NCBI GenBank assembly: GCA_003554565.1
Contig: PWGR01000043.1
Coordinates: forward strand, 1-8,201
Length of the DNA: 8,201 bases
Direction of reading: 5' to 3'
DNA from: Clostridia bacterium
GTDB lineage: Bacteria > Bacillota > Sulfobacillia > SLMV01
Shown in pieces: positions 1 through 5,838 of this stretch. The notes beneath the pieces are model-generated. The model did no database searches. It was not told where the DNA came from and saw only the letters and a list, made by a program, of their open reading frames with translations. The first letter of the stretch is position 1. The number at the start of each line of letters is the position of its first letter. Made by a program: the position numbers and the translations under genes.

Positions 1-3
1 CCG

Positions 4-37
4 GCGGCGGCAACGGAGTTCCGGTCCGTTGCCGCCG
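4..37 (-). terminator. Perfect 13-bp hairpin downstream of the 78-689 gene
   Basis: Bases 5-17 (CGGCGGCAACGGA) are perfectly complementary to 25-37, leaving a 7-base loop. The hairpin begins about 40 bases past the stop of the minus-strand gene at 78-689, where a transcription terminator or mRNA 3'-end stabiliser would sit. No T-run follows on either strand inside the window, so it is not a textbook intrinsic terminator. It could also be a copy of a dispersed palindromic repeat. The stem is seen directly; the role is inferred. Confidence 0.45.
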
Positions 38-77
38 TAACTGCACCCCTGCAGAGCACCCAAGACCAACTACATCA

Positions 78-689
78 TCAGTCCCAGGGAATTGCTTTCA
101 GGCCCATGAAGGCCTGGTTTGTCGGCCCCTCCGCCCGGGAGGCAGAGTAGTTCAGGTAGATTGGTCGGCTGCCGTCTCTGAAACTGAAGTGATACTCCAT
201 GTGATGCAGACCGTCCATTCCCGGTTCGGGGCCCCGGTCCGGTTCCCCGAGAACCCGCCTTATCTCCGGAAATGTCATCCCCACCTCTGTCCCGAGAAAG
301 CGGGCACCGGTTCCGGCTACTATGCTGGTGATGGTCCGGCTCCCCGACAGCTCGGGAGAGCATAAACGGACGCTTCCCTCCAGTTCATAAAGCATGTAGT
401 CGTGCGGCCCATACAGCCCACTGCTGCCGGAATCATCGGGTTCACCGAGGACACGACGGACTTCATCGGGGTCCGAACCGAGAAACCGCAGGAGTTGATC
501 CTGTTCCGGGTCAACCCATCTGTCTGCTGCATCATTGCCGCTGCATCTATGCGATGACTCTTCAACTCCCGCGGACGCACCCGGCGGCGCTCCCGCAGAG
601 CCGCCGATTATTGCCGTGGCGGCCAAAACAGTTATCAATGGAAGCAGAAACCTGCGGGGTCTGCTCCCGCCCTCAAAGTGAACAATCAT
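78..689 (-). CDS. Secreted protein with two BamE/SmpA-like half motifs
   Basis: This encodes a 203-residue protein with no exact family assignment. A signal peptide is visible: basic residues at 10-13, a hydrophobic core at about 14-30, and a possible AxA cleavage site at 38-40, so it is probably exported. Two related segments follow, about 69-88 and 131-154, each with the core RRVLGEPD; the second is preceded by VGMTFPEI. The pattern G-[MT]-x3-E-[VI]-R-x2-LG-x-P-D is typical of the SmpA/OmlA (BamE-like) and related small beta-lactamase-inhibitor-like folds, which makes a duplicated domain of that type likely. Cys49 and Cys110 could form a disulfide. I chose the ATG at 689 because the signal peptide begins there and a GGAGGGAAG Shine-Dalgarno lies 11 bases upstream. 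The open frame continues to 842, but that extension would bury the signal sequence. The gene stands alone. The true function is unknown; a role in outer-membrane assembly should not be assumed. Confidence 0.72.
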   Translation of the reverse strand: MIVHFEGGSRPRRFLLPLITVLAATAIIGGSAGAPPGASAGVEESSHRCSGNDAADRWVDPEQDQLLRFLGSDPDEVRRVLGEPDDSGSSGLYGPHDYMLYELEGSVRLCSPELSGSRTITSIVAGTGARFLGTEVGMTFPEIRRVLGEPDRGPEPGMDGLHHMEYHFSFRDGSRPIYLNYSASRAEGPTNQAFMGLKAIPWD

Positions 690-726
690 GAGTGCACCTA
701 CTTCCCTCCGGATGACATTGACCAAT

Positions 727-786
727 GGAGCGAGCGCATATGAATTAAATGCATCCCGCCCGGTTCGAGGCCGGGCCGCTCCGCCC
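727..786 (+). other. tRNA 3'-end-like fragment (T-arm plus acceptor-like)
   Basis: Bases 759-775 form a T-arm look-alike: a 5-bp stem CCCGG/CCGGG closing a 7-base loop that begins TTCGA, exactly as in real T-loops. It is followed by CCGCTCC, a G in the discriminator position, and CCC where CCA would be expected; this ending resembles bacterial tRNA-Ser genes. GGAGCG at 727-732 can pair with CGCTCC at 777-782, and a small GCAT/ATGC hairpin (736-739 with 749-752) lies between. There is no room for a D-arm plus a full anticodon arm, so it is not a functional tRNA. It may be a decayed tRNA, an integration scar, or coincidence. Confidence 0.25.
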
Positions 787-1314
787 GCAGGGATATTCGC
801 TGCAGTGCAGGCCCCGGCTCTGAATCCGGACGAACGCTCCATTCTTATGATTGCGCCACAAACCGAGCTTTATGCCAGCAATCGCCGTTTTCCCCGTTTT
901 GCACCGGTCAGCGGGGTATATGCACGGGCACAGGCGGCATCAGAGCCGCCCTGCTGTCCTTCAGTTGTGAAATTTCTGCCCCCGCACGCCAATGATTGCA
1001 CTGCATGAGCGGTGATCTGATCAGCATAAAAATTGATCAGGCCCGAGCCTGCTTCCACGACAATCTATGCCTCACGGGCGTATATCATCAGGCACAAAGC
1101 ACCAGGAGCACAAACCGACAGATCGCCGACAAACACAGGCAGGATTTTACCCATCCCACGGCAAACCACTGTCAGTACCTGAGCGGGCGGATTTCGACGG
1201 GGAGATCTGTGCGAGATGATGTACGGAAACGATAACTTCACTCCCTCATATCCTTCCGGCTTCGGGGGCTCAGTTTCTGACTCACCCGTTGAAGTGCGCT
1301 GCGGTCGAAGGCAA

Positions 1315-1320
1315 GGGAGG
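1315..1320 (+). promoter_or_regulatory. Shine-Dalgarno that fixes the 1329 start
   Basis: GGGAGG lies 8 bases before GTG-1329. The in-frame GTG at 1320 overlaps this site and cannot be served by it, so the later GTG is the likely start. Confidence 0.65.
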
Positions 1321-1328
1321 TGAACGAC

Positions 1329-1811
1329 GTGTCACAGGAGCCGGCTTCTCCCAGGGAAAAGCTGCTGCAGATGCTAAGGTCAGAGATTCGTCCGGGACTT
1401 CAGGACTCGAACCCGCAACGGCGGCGTCGTTTCCGGATGCAGGAGCAGGTTGCGGTGAGCATTCTGCAGGGTAGCCCCGGCGCAGAGCTGAACCAGATCA
1501 GATCACGCATCAGCTGCATGGCGCGGAGCCGGCCGTGGGGCCCGGTACTTCAGAAGATGCGGCGGTTCCAGGGCGGCACTGTCTTTATCATGGACGAGGA
1601 TGACGGGGACAGCGGTCAGCTCCGGTGGGATCTGACGGCGGGTGTCCAATCCATTCCTGAGGGCCAGCTGAGCTTCCGGGAGGAATGCGGTATGATACAG
1701 CGGGTACTGCAGATCTTCAAGTATCGCCCCGAACTGACGGCTGACGCAAAGACAAAATGCGACGAACTGCTCTTTCTAATCCATCTGCACGAACGCCTCA
1801 CCCGGTCTTGA
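1329..1811 (+). CDS. Hypothetical soluble protein, 160 residues
   Basis: I do not recognise this protein. It has no signal peptide or membrane segment, so it should be cytoplasmic. The N-terminal third is basic and probably helical, with an Arg run at about 31-36. A central portion around residues 84-104 holds a hydrophobic strand (TVFIM) followed by an acidic patch (DEDDGDSG) and WDL. The C-terminal 45 residues look helical (IQRVLQIF, ELLFLIHLHERL). There are three Cys (63, 120, 144) but no paired CxxC, so a zinc site is not evident. Coding is supported by an ideal Shine-Dalgarno, by third-base GC preference, and by its placement convergent to ftsX with only 85 bases between the stops. It stands alone on the plus strand. 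It may be a lineage-restricted protein; no function is proposed. Confidence 0.65.
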   Translation: MSQEPASPREKLLQMLRSEIRPGLQDSNPQRRRRFRMQEQVAVSILQGSPGAELNQIRSRISCMARSRPWGPVLQKMRRFQGGTVFIMDEDDGDSGQLRWDLTAGVQSIPEGQLSFREECGMIQRVLQIFKYRPELTADAKTKCDELLFLIHLHERLTRS

Positions 1812-1859
1812 TACGTTACTCTCTGCCGGGGCTGTACAGGAAGAGAGGTCTCTCATGCG

Positions 1860-1882
1860 AAAAAAGCGAGCACCGCGCGGCT
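1860..1882 (-). terminator. Candidate intrinsic terminator after ftsX
   Basis: Read on the minus strand just past the ftsX stop, a short GC-rich hairpin can form (AGC-CG paired with CG-GCT, one bulged T, 3-base loop; 1869-1882). CGC and then six Ts follow (1865-1860). The T-run is good, but the stem is short and imperfect. Position and T-run make it the best end for the ftsEX operon transcript. Confidence 0.45.
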
Positions 1883-1896
1883 GCCAGGCAGGGGAT

Positions 1897-2763
1897 TCAC
1901 GAACGTACGGACACGAGACTTCCGAAAATTCCCGCACCGACTCCTATGCCCACTATCAGAGTAGCCAGCTGACCAAACAGTACACCGGCCGGAAGCAGGG
2001 GCATAAATGGCAGGGCAGACTGGATGAGCTGGTAGATCGAGGGTCCGGCTGCAGTCAGCAGGGCCAGACAGAAAGCCGAGCCCAGTGCGCCCAAAAGCGC
2101 CCCCTCCAGGATGAACGGAATGGCCACAAATCCCTCCGATGCGCCCAGGAGCCGGAGCGTCTCTATTTCCTCGCTCCGGGCGGCTATTCCCAGGCGAACT
2201 ATGTGTGAGACCAGGACTACGCTGACCGCACCAACTGCCAGGGTGAGAACCCCACCGATCCATCTCGCCGCAGTTGTGATGCGGGCGAGCGGCTCCAGAA
2301 TCTGTTCGTTGTCGCGCACCCCATCCACCCCGCGCAGCTCTGCGGCAAAAGAGGCCACGCCGGCGGCGTGCACCGGATCCACGCCAACCTCAATTGAATA
2401 GGTGAAGGGATTGTATCCATCCAGCATATCGAGGATGTCGAACTCGATGCCCAGCAGATTTTCTATGCGGGTCACCGTCTCATCCGGTGTCACCACCCGG
2501 GTATTCAGAACGCCATCGTGGGAGGCCATGACTTCAGAGACGTCCCTGGCACCATCATGAGAAATATCCTCGCGCAGGTACACCACAATCTCAGCTTCGG
2601 TCCTCAGTGAATCGAGTATATGCTCCAGGTTGGACCAGGTCCCGACGATGAAGCTGAGACTGATCAGGGCCAGGGATATGCAGACCACGGAGATAACATT
2701 CGCCGCAGCATGCAGCCGCAGGCTTCGAAGGGCTTCGCGCAAAAAAAACAGAATCTGACTCAC
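1897..2763 (-). CDS. ftsX: Cell-division ABC permease FtsX
   Basis: FtsX is the membrane half of the FtsEX complex. It uses the FtsE ATPase cycle to signal across the membrane to a peptidoglycan-hydrolase activator or hydrolase during division or cell elongation. The 288-residue sequence has the standard layout: cytoplasmic N-terminus, TM1 at about 22-42, a large extracellular domain at about 43-165, and TM2-TM4 at about 168-190, 212-240 and 259-283. The family hallmark R-x-EEIETLRLLGAS lies in the loop before TM3 (about 196-209). The extracellular domain is the known docking site for coiled-coil partners of the CwlO/PcsB/EnvC type, and such a protein is encoded in the same operon. The start is GTG, overlapping the ftsE stop as GTGA, with AAGGAG (plus-strand 2775-2780) 11 bases upstream; this suggests coupled translation. 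Length is normal for the family. Confidence 0.95.
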   Translation of the reverse strand: MSQILFFLREALRSLRLHAAANVISVVCISLALISLSFIVGTWSNLEHILDSLRTEAEIVVYLREDISHDGARDVSEVMASHDGVLNTRVVTPDETVTRIENLLGIEFDILDMLDGYNPFTYSIEVGVDPVHAAGVASFAAELRGVDGVRDNEQILEPLARITTAARWIGGVLTLAVGAVSVVLVSHIVRLGIAARSEEIETLRLLGASEGFVAIPFILEGALLGALGSAFCLALLTAAGPSIYQLIQSALPFMPLLPAGVLFGQLATLIVGIGVGAGIFGSLVSVRS

Positions 2764-3452
2764 GACCGGGATCGCTCCTTCTGTGCAGGTGGGTGAGTGT
2801 CTCCCACCAAACGCCCGCTCTTCAGACTGATCACCCGCAGTGCAGTCTTTCTCAGAACATCGGGAGAATGGATGGCGACGAGAACCGTGGCCCCGCGTTC
2901 CCGGACGCGGGAGAGAAGCTCCAGCACGCGGTCTGAAAGGGCCTCATCAAGATTTCCCGTCGGCTCATCGGCCAGGATTATCTCCGGCTCTCGCGCCAGT
3001 GCCCGCGCCACAGCCACTCTCTGCTGCTCCCCCCAGGACAGGGAGTCCACACGGGCATCTATCCTGTGGGCGAGGTCCAATTCCCGGAGGTACTCCTCCG
3101 CCCGTCCCCGCATGTGCCCTCCCGTCACACCCAGGACGCGCAGCCCTATCTCGACATTTTCCCGCGCGGTTCTGCCCTTGATCAACCGGAAGTTCTGGAA
3201 AATGACTCCCACCCTCCGGCGCAGGGCACGTACCCGTCCCGGATTGTTCGCATCTATCCTCTGGTCATCGATGAAGACCGCACCCGATGTCGGGCGCTCC
3301 ATACCGAGGATAAGGCGAAAGAGAGTAGTCTTTCCCGCACCGCTGGGTCCCCGTATCAGTAGCATCTCACCCCGCTCGACGCTGAGGTTCAGCCCCTGCA
3401 GAGCGGCAGTTCCGTCCGGGTAGGTCTTCTCGACATCCACTGCCTGTATCAA
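2760..3452 (-). CDS. ftsE: Cell-division ATP-binding protein FtsE
   Basis: FtsE is the cytoplasmic ATPase that pairs with FtsX. The 230-residue protein has all nucleotide-binding elements: Walker A GPSGAGKT (35-42), Q-loop Gln86 in FQNFRLI, ABC signature at 138-143, Walker B ILADE (159-163) with catalytic Glu163, D-loop NLDE (167-170), and switch His195. Two details depart from the usual FtsE. The signature reads LSWGEQ instead of LSGGEQ, with Trp codon TGG at position 140, and the switch region reads AIHS where ATHD is common. Both variants leave the key Ser, Gly, Glu and His in place, so activity is expected. The start is TTG, 8 bases after GGAGGGGAG (plus-strand 3461-3469). The upstream coiled-coil gene ends 18 bases before this start, and ftsX overlaps the stop. 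The C-terminal tail after 217 is short, basic and non-conserved. Confidence 0.95.
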   Translation of the reverse strand: MIQAVDVEKTYPDGTAALQGLNLSVERGEMLLIRGPSGAGKTTLFRLILGMERPTSGAVFIDDQRIDANNPGRVRALRRRVGVIFQNFRLIKGRTARENVEIGLRVLGVTGGHMRGRAEEYLRELDLAHRIDARVDSLSWGEQQRVAVARALAREPEIILADEPTGNLDEALSDRVLELLSRVRERGATVLVAIHSPDVLRKTALRVISLKSGRLVGDTHPPAQKERSRS

Positions 3453-3470
3453 AACCCAATCTCCCCTCCG

Positions 3471-4556
3471 TCAGGGAATAAGTGTAAGCACCAGTTCGAC
3501 TTCGTCCTCGCGCACCGTCAGTTCCCGCGGCTGCAGGTCAGCCATCGCCGCTGACAGATCCAGATCTATGCGGCCCACAGCCTCGAGCGCGTGCTCATCA
3601 GTGAGCTTCAGTCCCCCGAGATACACGGCGTCAGGATCATAGGTTATGATGCCGCGATCGCCCAGGGAGAGCTCCCCGCTCAACGACAGCCGCAGCTGCG
3701 GACACACCAGACGCACTTCCTCCGGCTCCAGCTCGAATGCAGCACCGCGCAGCCCGGCACGTTGATCCAGAACCTCATTCAGGCTTGCGGCGGGTACGAT
3801 TGCCCGCACCTGAAACAGCGAGGGCCGTATTATGACGTCCGCGGGGGCAGCTCCCTCTTCAGCCATCTCGGCGAAATGAGAGGACAGGTCCTCGAGGTAG
3901 GGAATGACCTCATCCTCGTACATCCCCGCGAGTTCAGAGATATCATCTGAGATCCGCGGCCAATCGCCGCCAAACTCCCGCGACAACTCCCCTTCTACCC
4001 GGTCCAGTTCGTCGAAGACGACGAGGAGCTCGTCTCTTTCCTCCTTCAGGCCGGCCAGCTCCTCTCCCATCTCGTCTATTTCCGTCTGCAGCTCGGCCCG
4101 GGTAAGCTTCTCCCGCCGGATGTCGGTAAGGGCCAACAGCGAGCCCCGCGCGGCGGCAGCCACCACCTCGGTTCTCTGCAGCAGGTCGCGGAGAGAAGAG
4201 GCACTGAGGAGCACCTCCAGATATGACGCTGGCCCCATGCGATGCAGCCACCTGAGAGCAGTCACTGTTCGCTCGCGGGCCTCCTCGTAGCGGTCCTCCG
4301 CCTCGGCCAGGAAGTCCTCCAGCCGCTGAATCTCCCCCTCCAGTCCGGCGATGCGCTCCTGCAGTTCAGAACGACGCTCTTCCCTGGCATCGGCCGCGAT
4401 GCGGAGGGCGAGATAATCGGCCAGTTCGCGCCGCTGACTCTCAGGAAGTTCATGTAGGCAATATGATGGGGAGGAAGACAGCATCAGGGATGCACAAATC
4501 AAAAAAACCAGCAGGATGAGTGAAGTATATCGCAATCTGCGAAGGAAATGGCGCAA
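3471..4556 (-). CDS. FtsEX-linked coiled-coil protein, no hydrolase domain
   Basis: This is the likely extracytoplasmic partner of FtsEX. The 361-residue protein has a basic N-terminus and a hydrophobic signal or anchor at about 8-28. Two charged coiled coils follow (about 58-105 and 145-195), separated by the conserved hinge region GPASYLEVLLSASSLRDLL (108-126), which is typical of CwlO/PcsB/EnvC proteins. The remaining part, about 240-361, contains no LytM His/Asp motif and no CHAP or NlpC/P60 Cys-His pair. It is beta-rich, with PAASLNEVLDQ at 255-265, repeated alternating hydrophobic strands, and the segment DPDAVYLGGLKL (307-318). This pattern resembles DUF2993/LmeA-type lipid-binding domains; the match is my reading and has not been searched. 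I chose TTG-4556 because AAGGAGG (4563-4569) sits 6 bases upstream; the frame extends to TTG-4580, but the Shine-Dalgarno would then lie inside the gene. It is the first gene of the operon. Another possibility is a degenerate EnvC-like activator of hydrolases encoded elsewhere. Confidence 0.85.
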   Translation of the reverse strand: MRHFLRRLRYTSLILLVFLICASLMLSSSPSYCLHELPESQRRELADYLALRIAADAREERRSELQERIAGLEGEIQRLEDFLAEAEDRYEEARERTVTALRWLHRMGPASYLEVLLSASSLRDLLQRTEVVAAAARGSLLALTDIRREKLTRAELQTEIDEMGEELAGLKEERDELLVVFDELDRVEGELSREFGGDWPRISDDISELAGMYEDEVIPYLEDLSSHFAEMAEEGAAPADVIIRPSLFQVRAIVPAASLNEVLDQRAGLRGAAFELEPEEVRLVCPQLRLSLSGELSLGDRGIITYDPDAVYLGGLKLTDEHALEAVGRIDLDLSAAMADLQPRELTVREDEVELVLTLIP

Positions 4557-4562
4557 GGAGCT

Positions 4563-4569
4563 CCTCCTT
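4563..4569 (-). promoter_or_regulatory. Shine-Dalgarno of the coiled-coil gene
   Basis: AAGGAGG on the minus strand, 6 bases before TTG-4556. It is embedded in the near-palindrome AGGAGCTCCT, which could pair over the start and modulate translation. Confidence 0.6.
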
Positions 4570-4622
4570 ACGTATGGCAAACCTGCTAATAACGGGCATA
4601 TGCTGGTTGTGTAACATTGAAA

Positions 4623-4652
4623 AGATTAACACAAAATGACACATAGGGTCAA
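4623..4652 (-). promoter_or_regulatory. Candidate sigma-70/sigma-A promoter of the ftsEX operon
   Basis: On the minus strand TTGACC (4652-4647) matches the -35 consensus at five of six bases. TAATCT (4628-4623) follows after 18 bases as a weak -10 with three matches. The region around it is distinctly AT-rich compared with the genes. Transcription would begin near 4616, leaving a leader of about 60 bases before TTG-4556. Confidence 0.4.
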
Positions 4653-4744
4653 ATACGATAATCTACACGAACTGCGGTCCACTGCTTTGCATGGTGCAAT
4701 ACAACCTCCTTACTGCCTTCAGCTCCCCTGCCAATCCATCATCT

Positions 4745-4762
4745 CCCCTGCCTGTTCAGGGG
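4745..4762. repeat. Inverted repeat between the YbjQ-like gene and the operon
   Basis: CCCCTG (4745-4750) and CAGGGG (4757-4762) form a 6-bp stem around a 6-base loop, about 70 bases past the stop of the minus-strand YbjQ-like gene. A half copy, CTCCCCTGCC, occurs twice 20 bases apart (4723-4732 and 4743-4752). There is no T-run, so it is either a weak terminator or an operator for the operon promoter nearby. Confidence 0.3.
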
Positions 4763-4833
4763 CAGCGTTTAACATCTTCACCCGCAGCCCCTCGCCGTCG
4801 CTTTCGCGCCAAGAGGAATGGATATGGATCCGG

Positions 4834-5391
4834 TTATTCATTGAGTCTGACCGCCGTACCGTAAGCGAGGAGTTCCGCCGCCCCGGTCACCACACTGGTG
4901 GTAACGAATCGAACATTGATCACCGCGTCGGCCCCTATCTCCTCCGCCTCCAGCACCATCCGCTCAATCGCCGCCTCACGGGCGCATCCCATCATCTCGG
5001 TATACTCGACCAGCTCACCGCCGGGAATGAGGCGCATCAGGGCAGAAAGGTCCTTGCCCAACGAGACGGCGAATATGATGTGTCCCTTCACAACTCCCAT
5101 GGTTTGGACTATTTCCCGTCCCGGCACTTCAGCGGAATTCTGCACGAGAAGGTCTCTTCCCGGACCCTCCTCTGGCTGAAGATCCTCCAGGGCTTCCGTG
5201 CCATCCCCGCGGCGCTCTATTACAACGCTGAGCAGGACCAGCAGGATTCCGCCCATCATGGAGTAAGCCGCGACCTTCAACCACCAGGGTAGAACCGGAT
5301 CCTGGTACACATACCAGGGTATCCCGGCAAATACTGCGGTAAGAAGACCGAGGATGAATGCCAATGCCCCGGTCAGCTGTATGACCCGCAT
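4834..5391 (-). CDS. Membrane-anchored YbjQ/UPF0145 family protein
   Basis: The 185-residue protein consists of two hydrophobic segments (about 4-24 and 37-58), an acidic linker (about 64-82), and a C-terminal YbjQ/UPF0145 (DUF74) domain at about 84-183. Diagnostic stretches are the hydrophobic GHIIFAVSLGKD (103-114), the RE-x-AIERM-x-EAEE helix (138-151) and IGADAVINVRF (152-162), followed by ELLAYGTAV (173-181). Free-standing YbjQ proteins are only about 105 residues and form soluble pentamers, so this version tethers the domain to the cytoplasmic membrane. The biochemical role of the family is not established; a heavy-metal-binding annotation is often attached on weak grounds, and only one Cys (136) is present here. 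ATG-5391 is preferred because AAGGGAGA (5408-5401) leaves a 10-base spacer. GTG-5400 is in frame but almost touches that site. The gene probably has its own promoter. Confidence 0.85.
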   Translation of the reverse strand: MRVIQLTGALAFILGLLTAVFAGIPWYVYQDPVLPWWLKVAAYSMMGGILLVLLSVVIERRGDGTEALEDLQPEEGPGRDLLVQNSAEVPGREIVQTMGVVKGHIIFAVSLGKDLSALMRLIPGGELVEYTEMMGCAREAAIERMVLEAEEIGADAVINVRFVTTSVVTGAAELLAYGTAVRLNE

Positions 5392-5838
5392 GCGCTTCAC
5401 TCTCCCTTCAGATGCCTAACCTCTTTTGGGCCCGTGCGACACCGAAAAACCGGCCCAATGGTTGCAGCTTGCCCCGGGAATAATGCGGCCACCCACAGAA
5501 GATCCGAGGACAAGGCACACATGCCATCGAGGACACTAGGTACGAAGGGTGTGCGACCCAGACTGGCGATTGTGCCCTTGCACAGGAGTCATGCACAATG
5601 AGCAATCCGTCTGCTGCCTGTACTAGATCTATTCGATCTCTCAGCCCAGTGTCCTCCTGGATCGCTTCTCGCGGGCCTGATGTTGGCATTTTCAATTGCT
5701 GCTGTTGAGCTGCGGCGCAAAAAACCTGCACCCATGGCGGAAGAGGCGAAACCAGAAGAATCATCGACGCGGGAGCATACGAAGGATAAAATGGGGAGGG
5801 GAATGGTCCGTCGGTTCAGGAGAAAGGAGCGACCGCCG
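5392..5838. other. 447-base divergent intergenic region
   Basis: This region lies between the divergent YbjQ-like (minus) and YaiI/YqxD (plus) genes and must hold both promoters, though no clear -35/-10 pair stands out. It contains two interrupted inverted repeats: TTGGGCC (5426-5432) with GGCCCAA (5452-5458), and ATTGTGC (5569-5575) with GCACAAT (5593-5599). The second has a competing inner TGTGC/GCACA hairpin (5571-5584). CGAGGACA occurs at 5505-5512 and 5528-5535. A 118-codon minus-strand open frame crosses it (5408-5764); I do not call it. Confidence 0.4.
5823..5829 (+). promoter_or_regulatory. Shine-Dalgarno that fixes the TTG-5839 start
   Basis: AAAGGAG lies 9 bases before TTG-5839, and the conserved protein begins exactly there. 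The competing ATG-5803 has its GGAGG only 3-4 bases away. Confidence 0.6.

Larger units (their letters stand above)
690..1328. other. 639-base intergenic gap, no convincing gene
   Basis: This gap separates two divergently transcribed genes (689 minus and 1329 plus) and should hold both promoters. Short open frames occur on both strands, but none has a Shine-Dalgarno with a sensible start or a recognisable protein. The frames at 688-1008 (plus) and 870-1058 (minus) read as low-complexity, Arg/Pro/Ala-rich noise. The gap contains a tRNA-like fragment near 727-786. It also has two TGATCAG copies 16 bases apart (1018-1024 and 1034-1040), which could be an operator or chance. I could not place a good -35/-10 pair for either neighbour. 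Confidence 0.5.

Noticed and set aside
2797..3423. 208-codon plus-strand frame opposite ftsE
   Set aside because: It lies entirely antisense to conserved FtsE motifs and has Arg/Ser-rich shadow composition.
3904..4290. 128-codon Ser/Arg-rich plus-strand frame opposite the coiled-coil gene
   Set aside because: It is the antisense reading of coiled-coil Glu/Leu codons, giving Ser and Arg repeats; no start signal.
5408..5764. 118-codon minus-strand open frame upstream of the YbjQ-like gene
   Set aside because: There is no Shine-Dalgarno at its start, no recognisable domain, an unusual Cys/Trp/Gln-rich composition, and it overlaps the regulatory region of two divergent genes. It could be a decayed gene, but nothing supports that positively.
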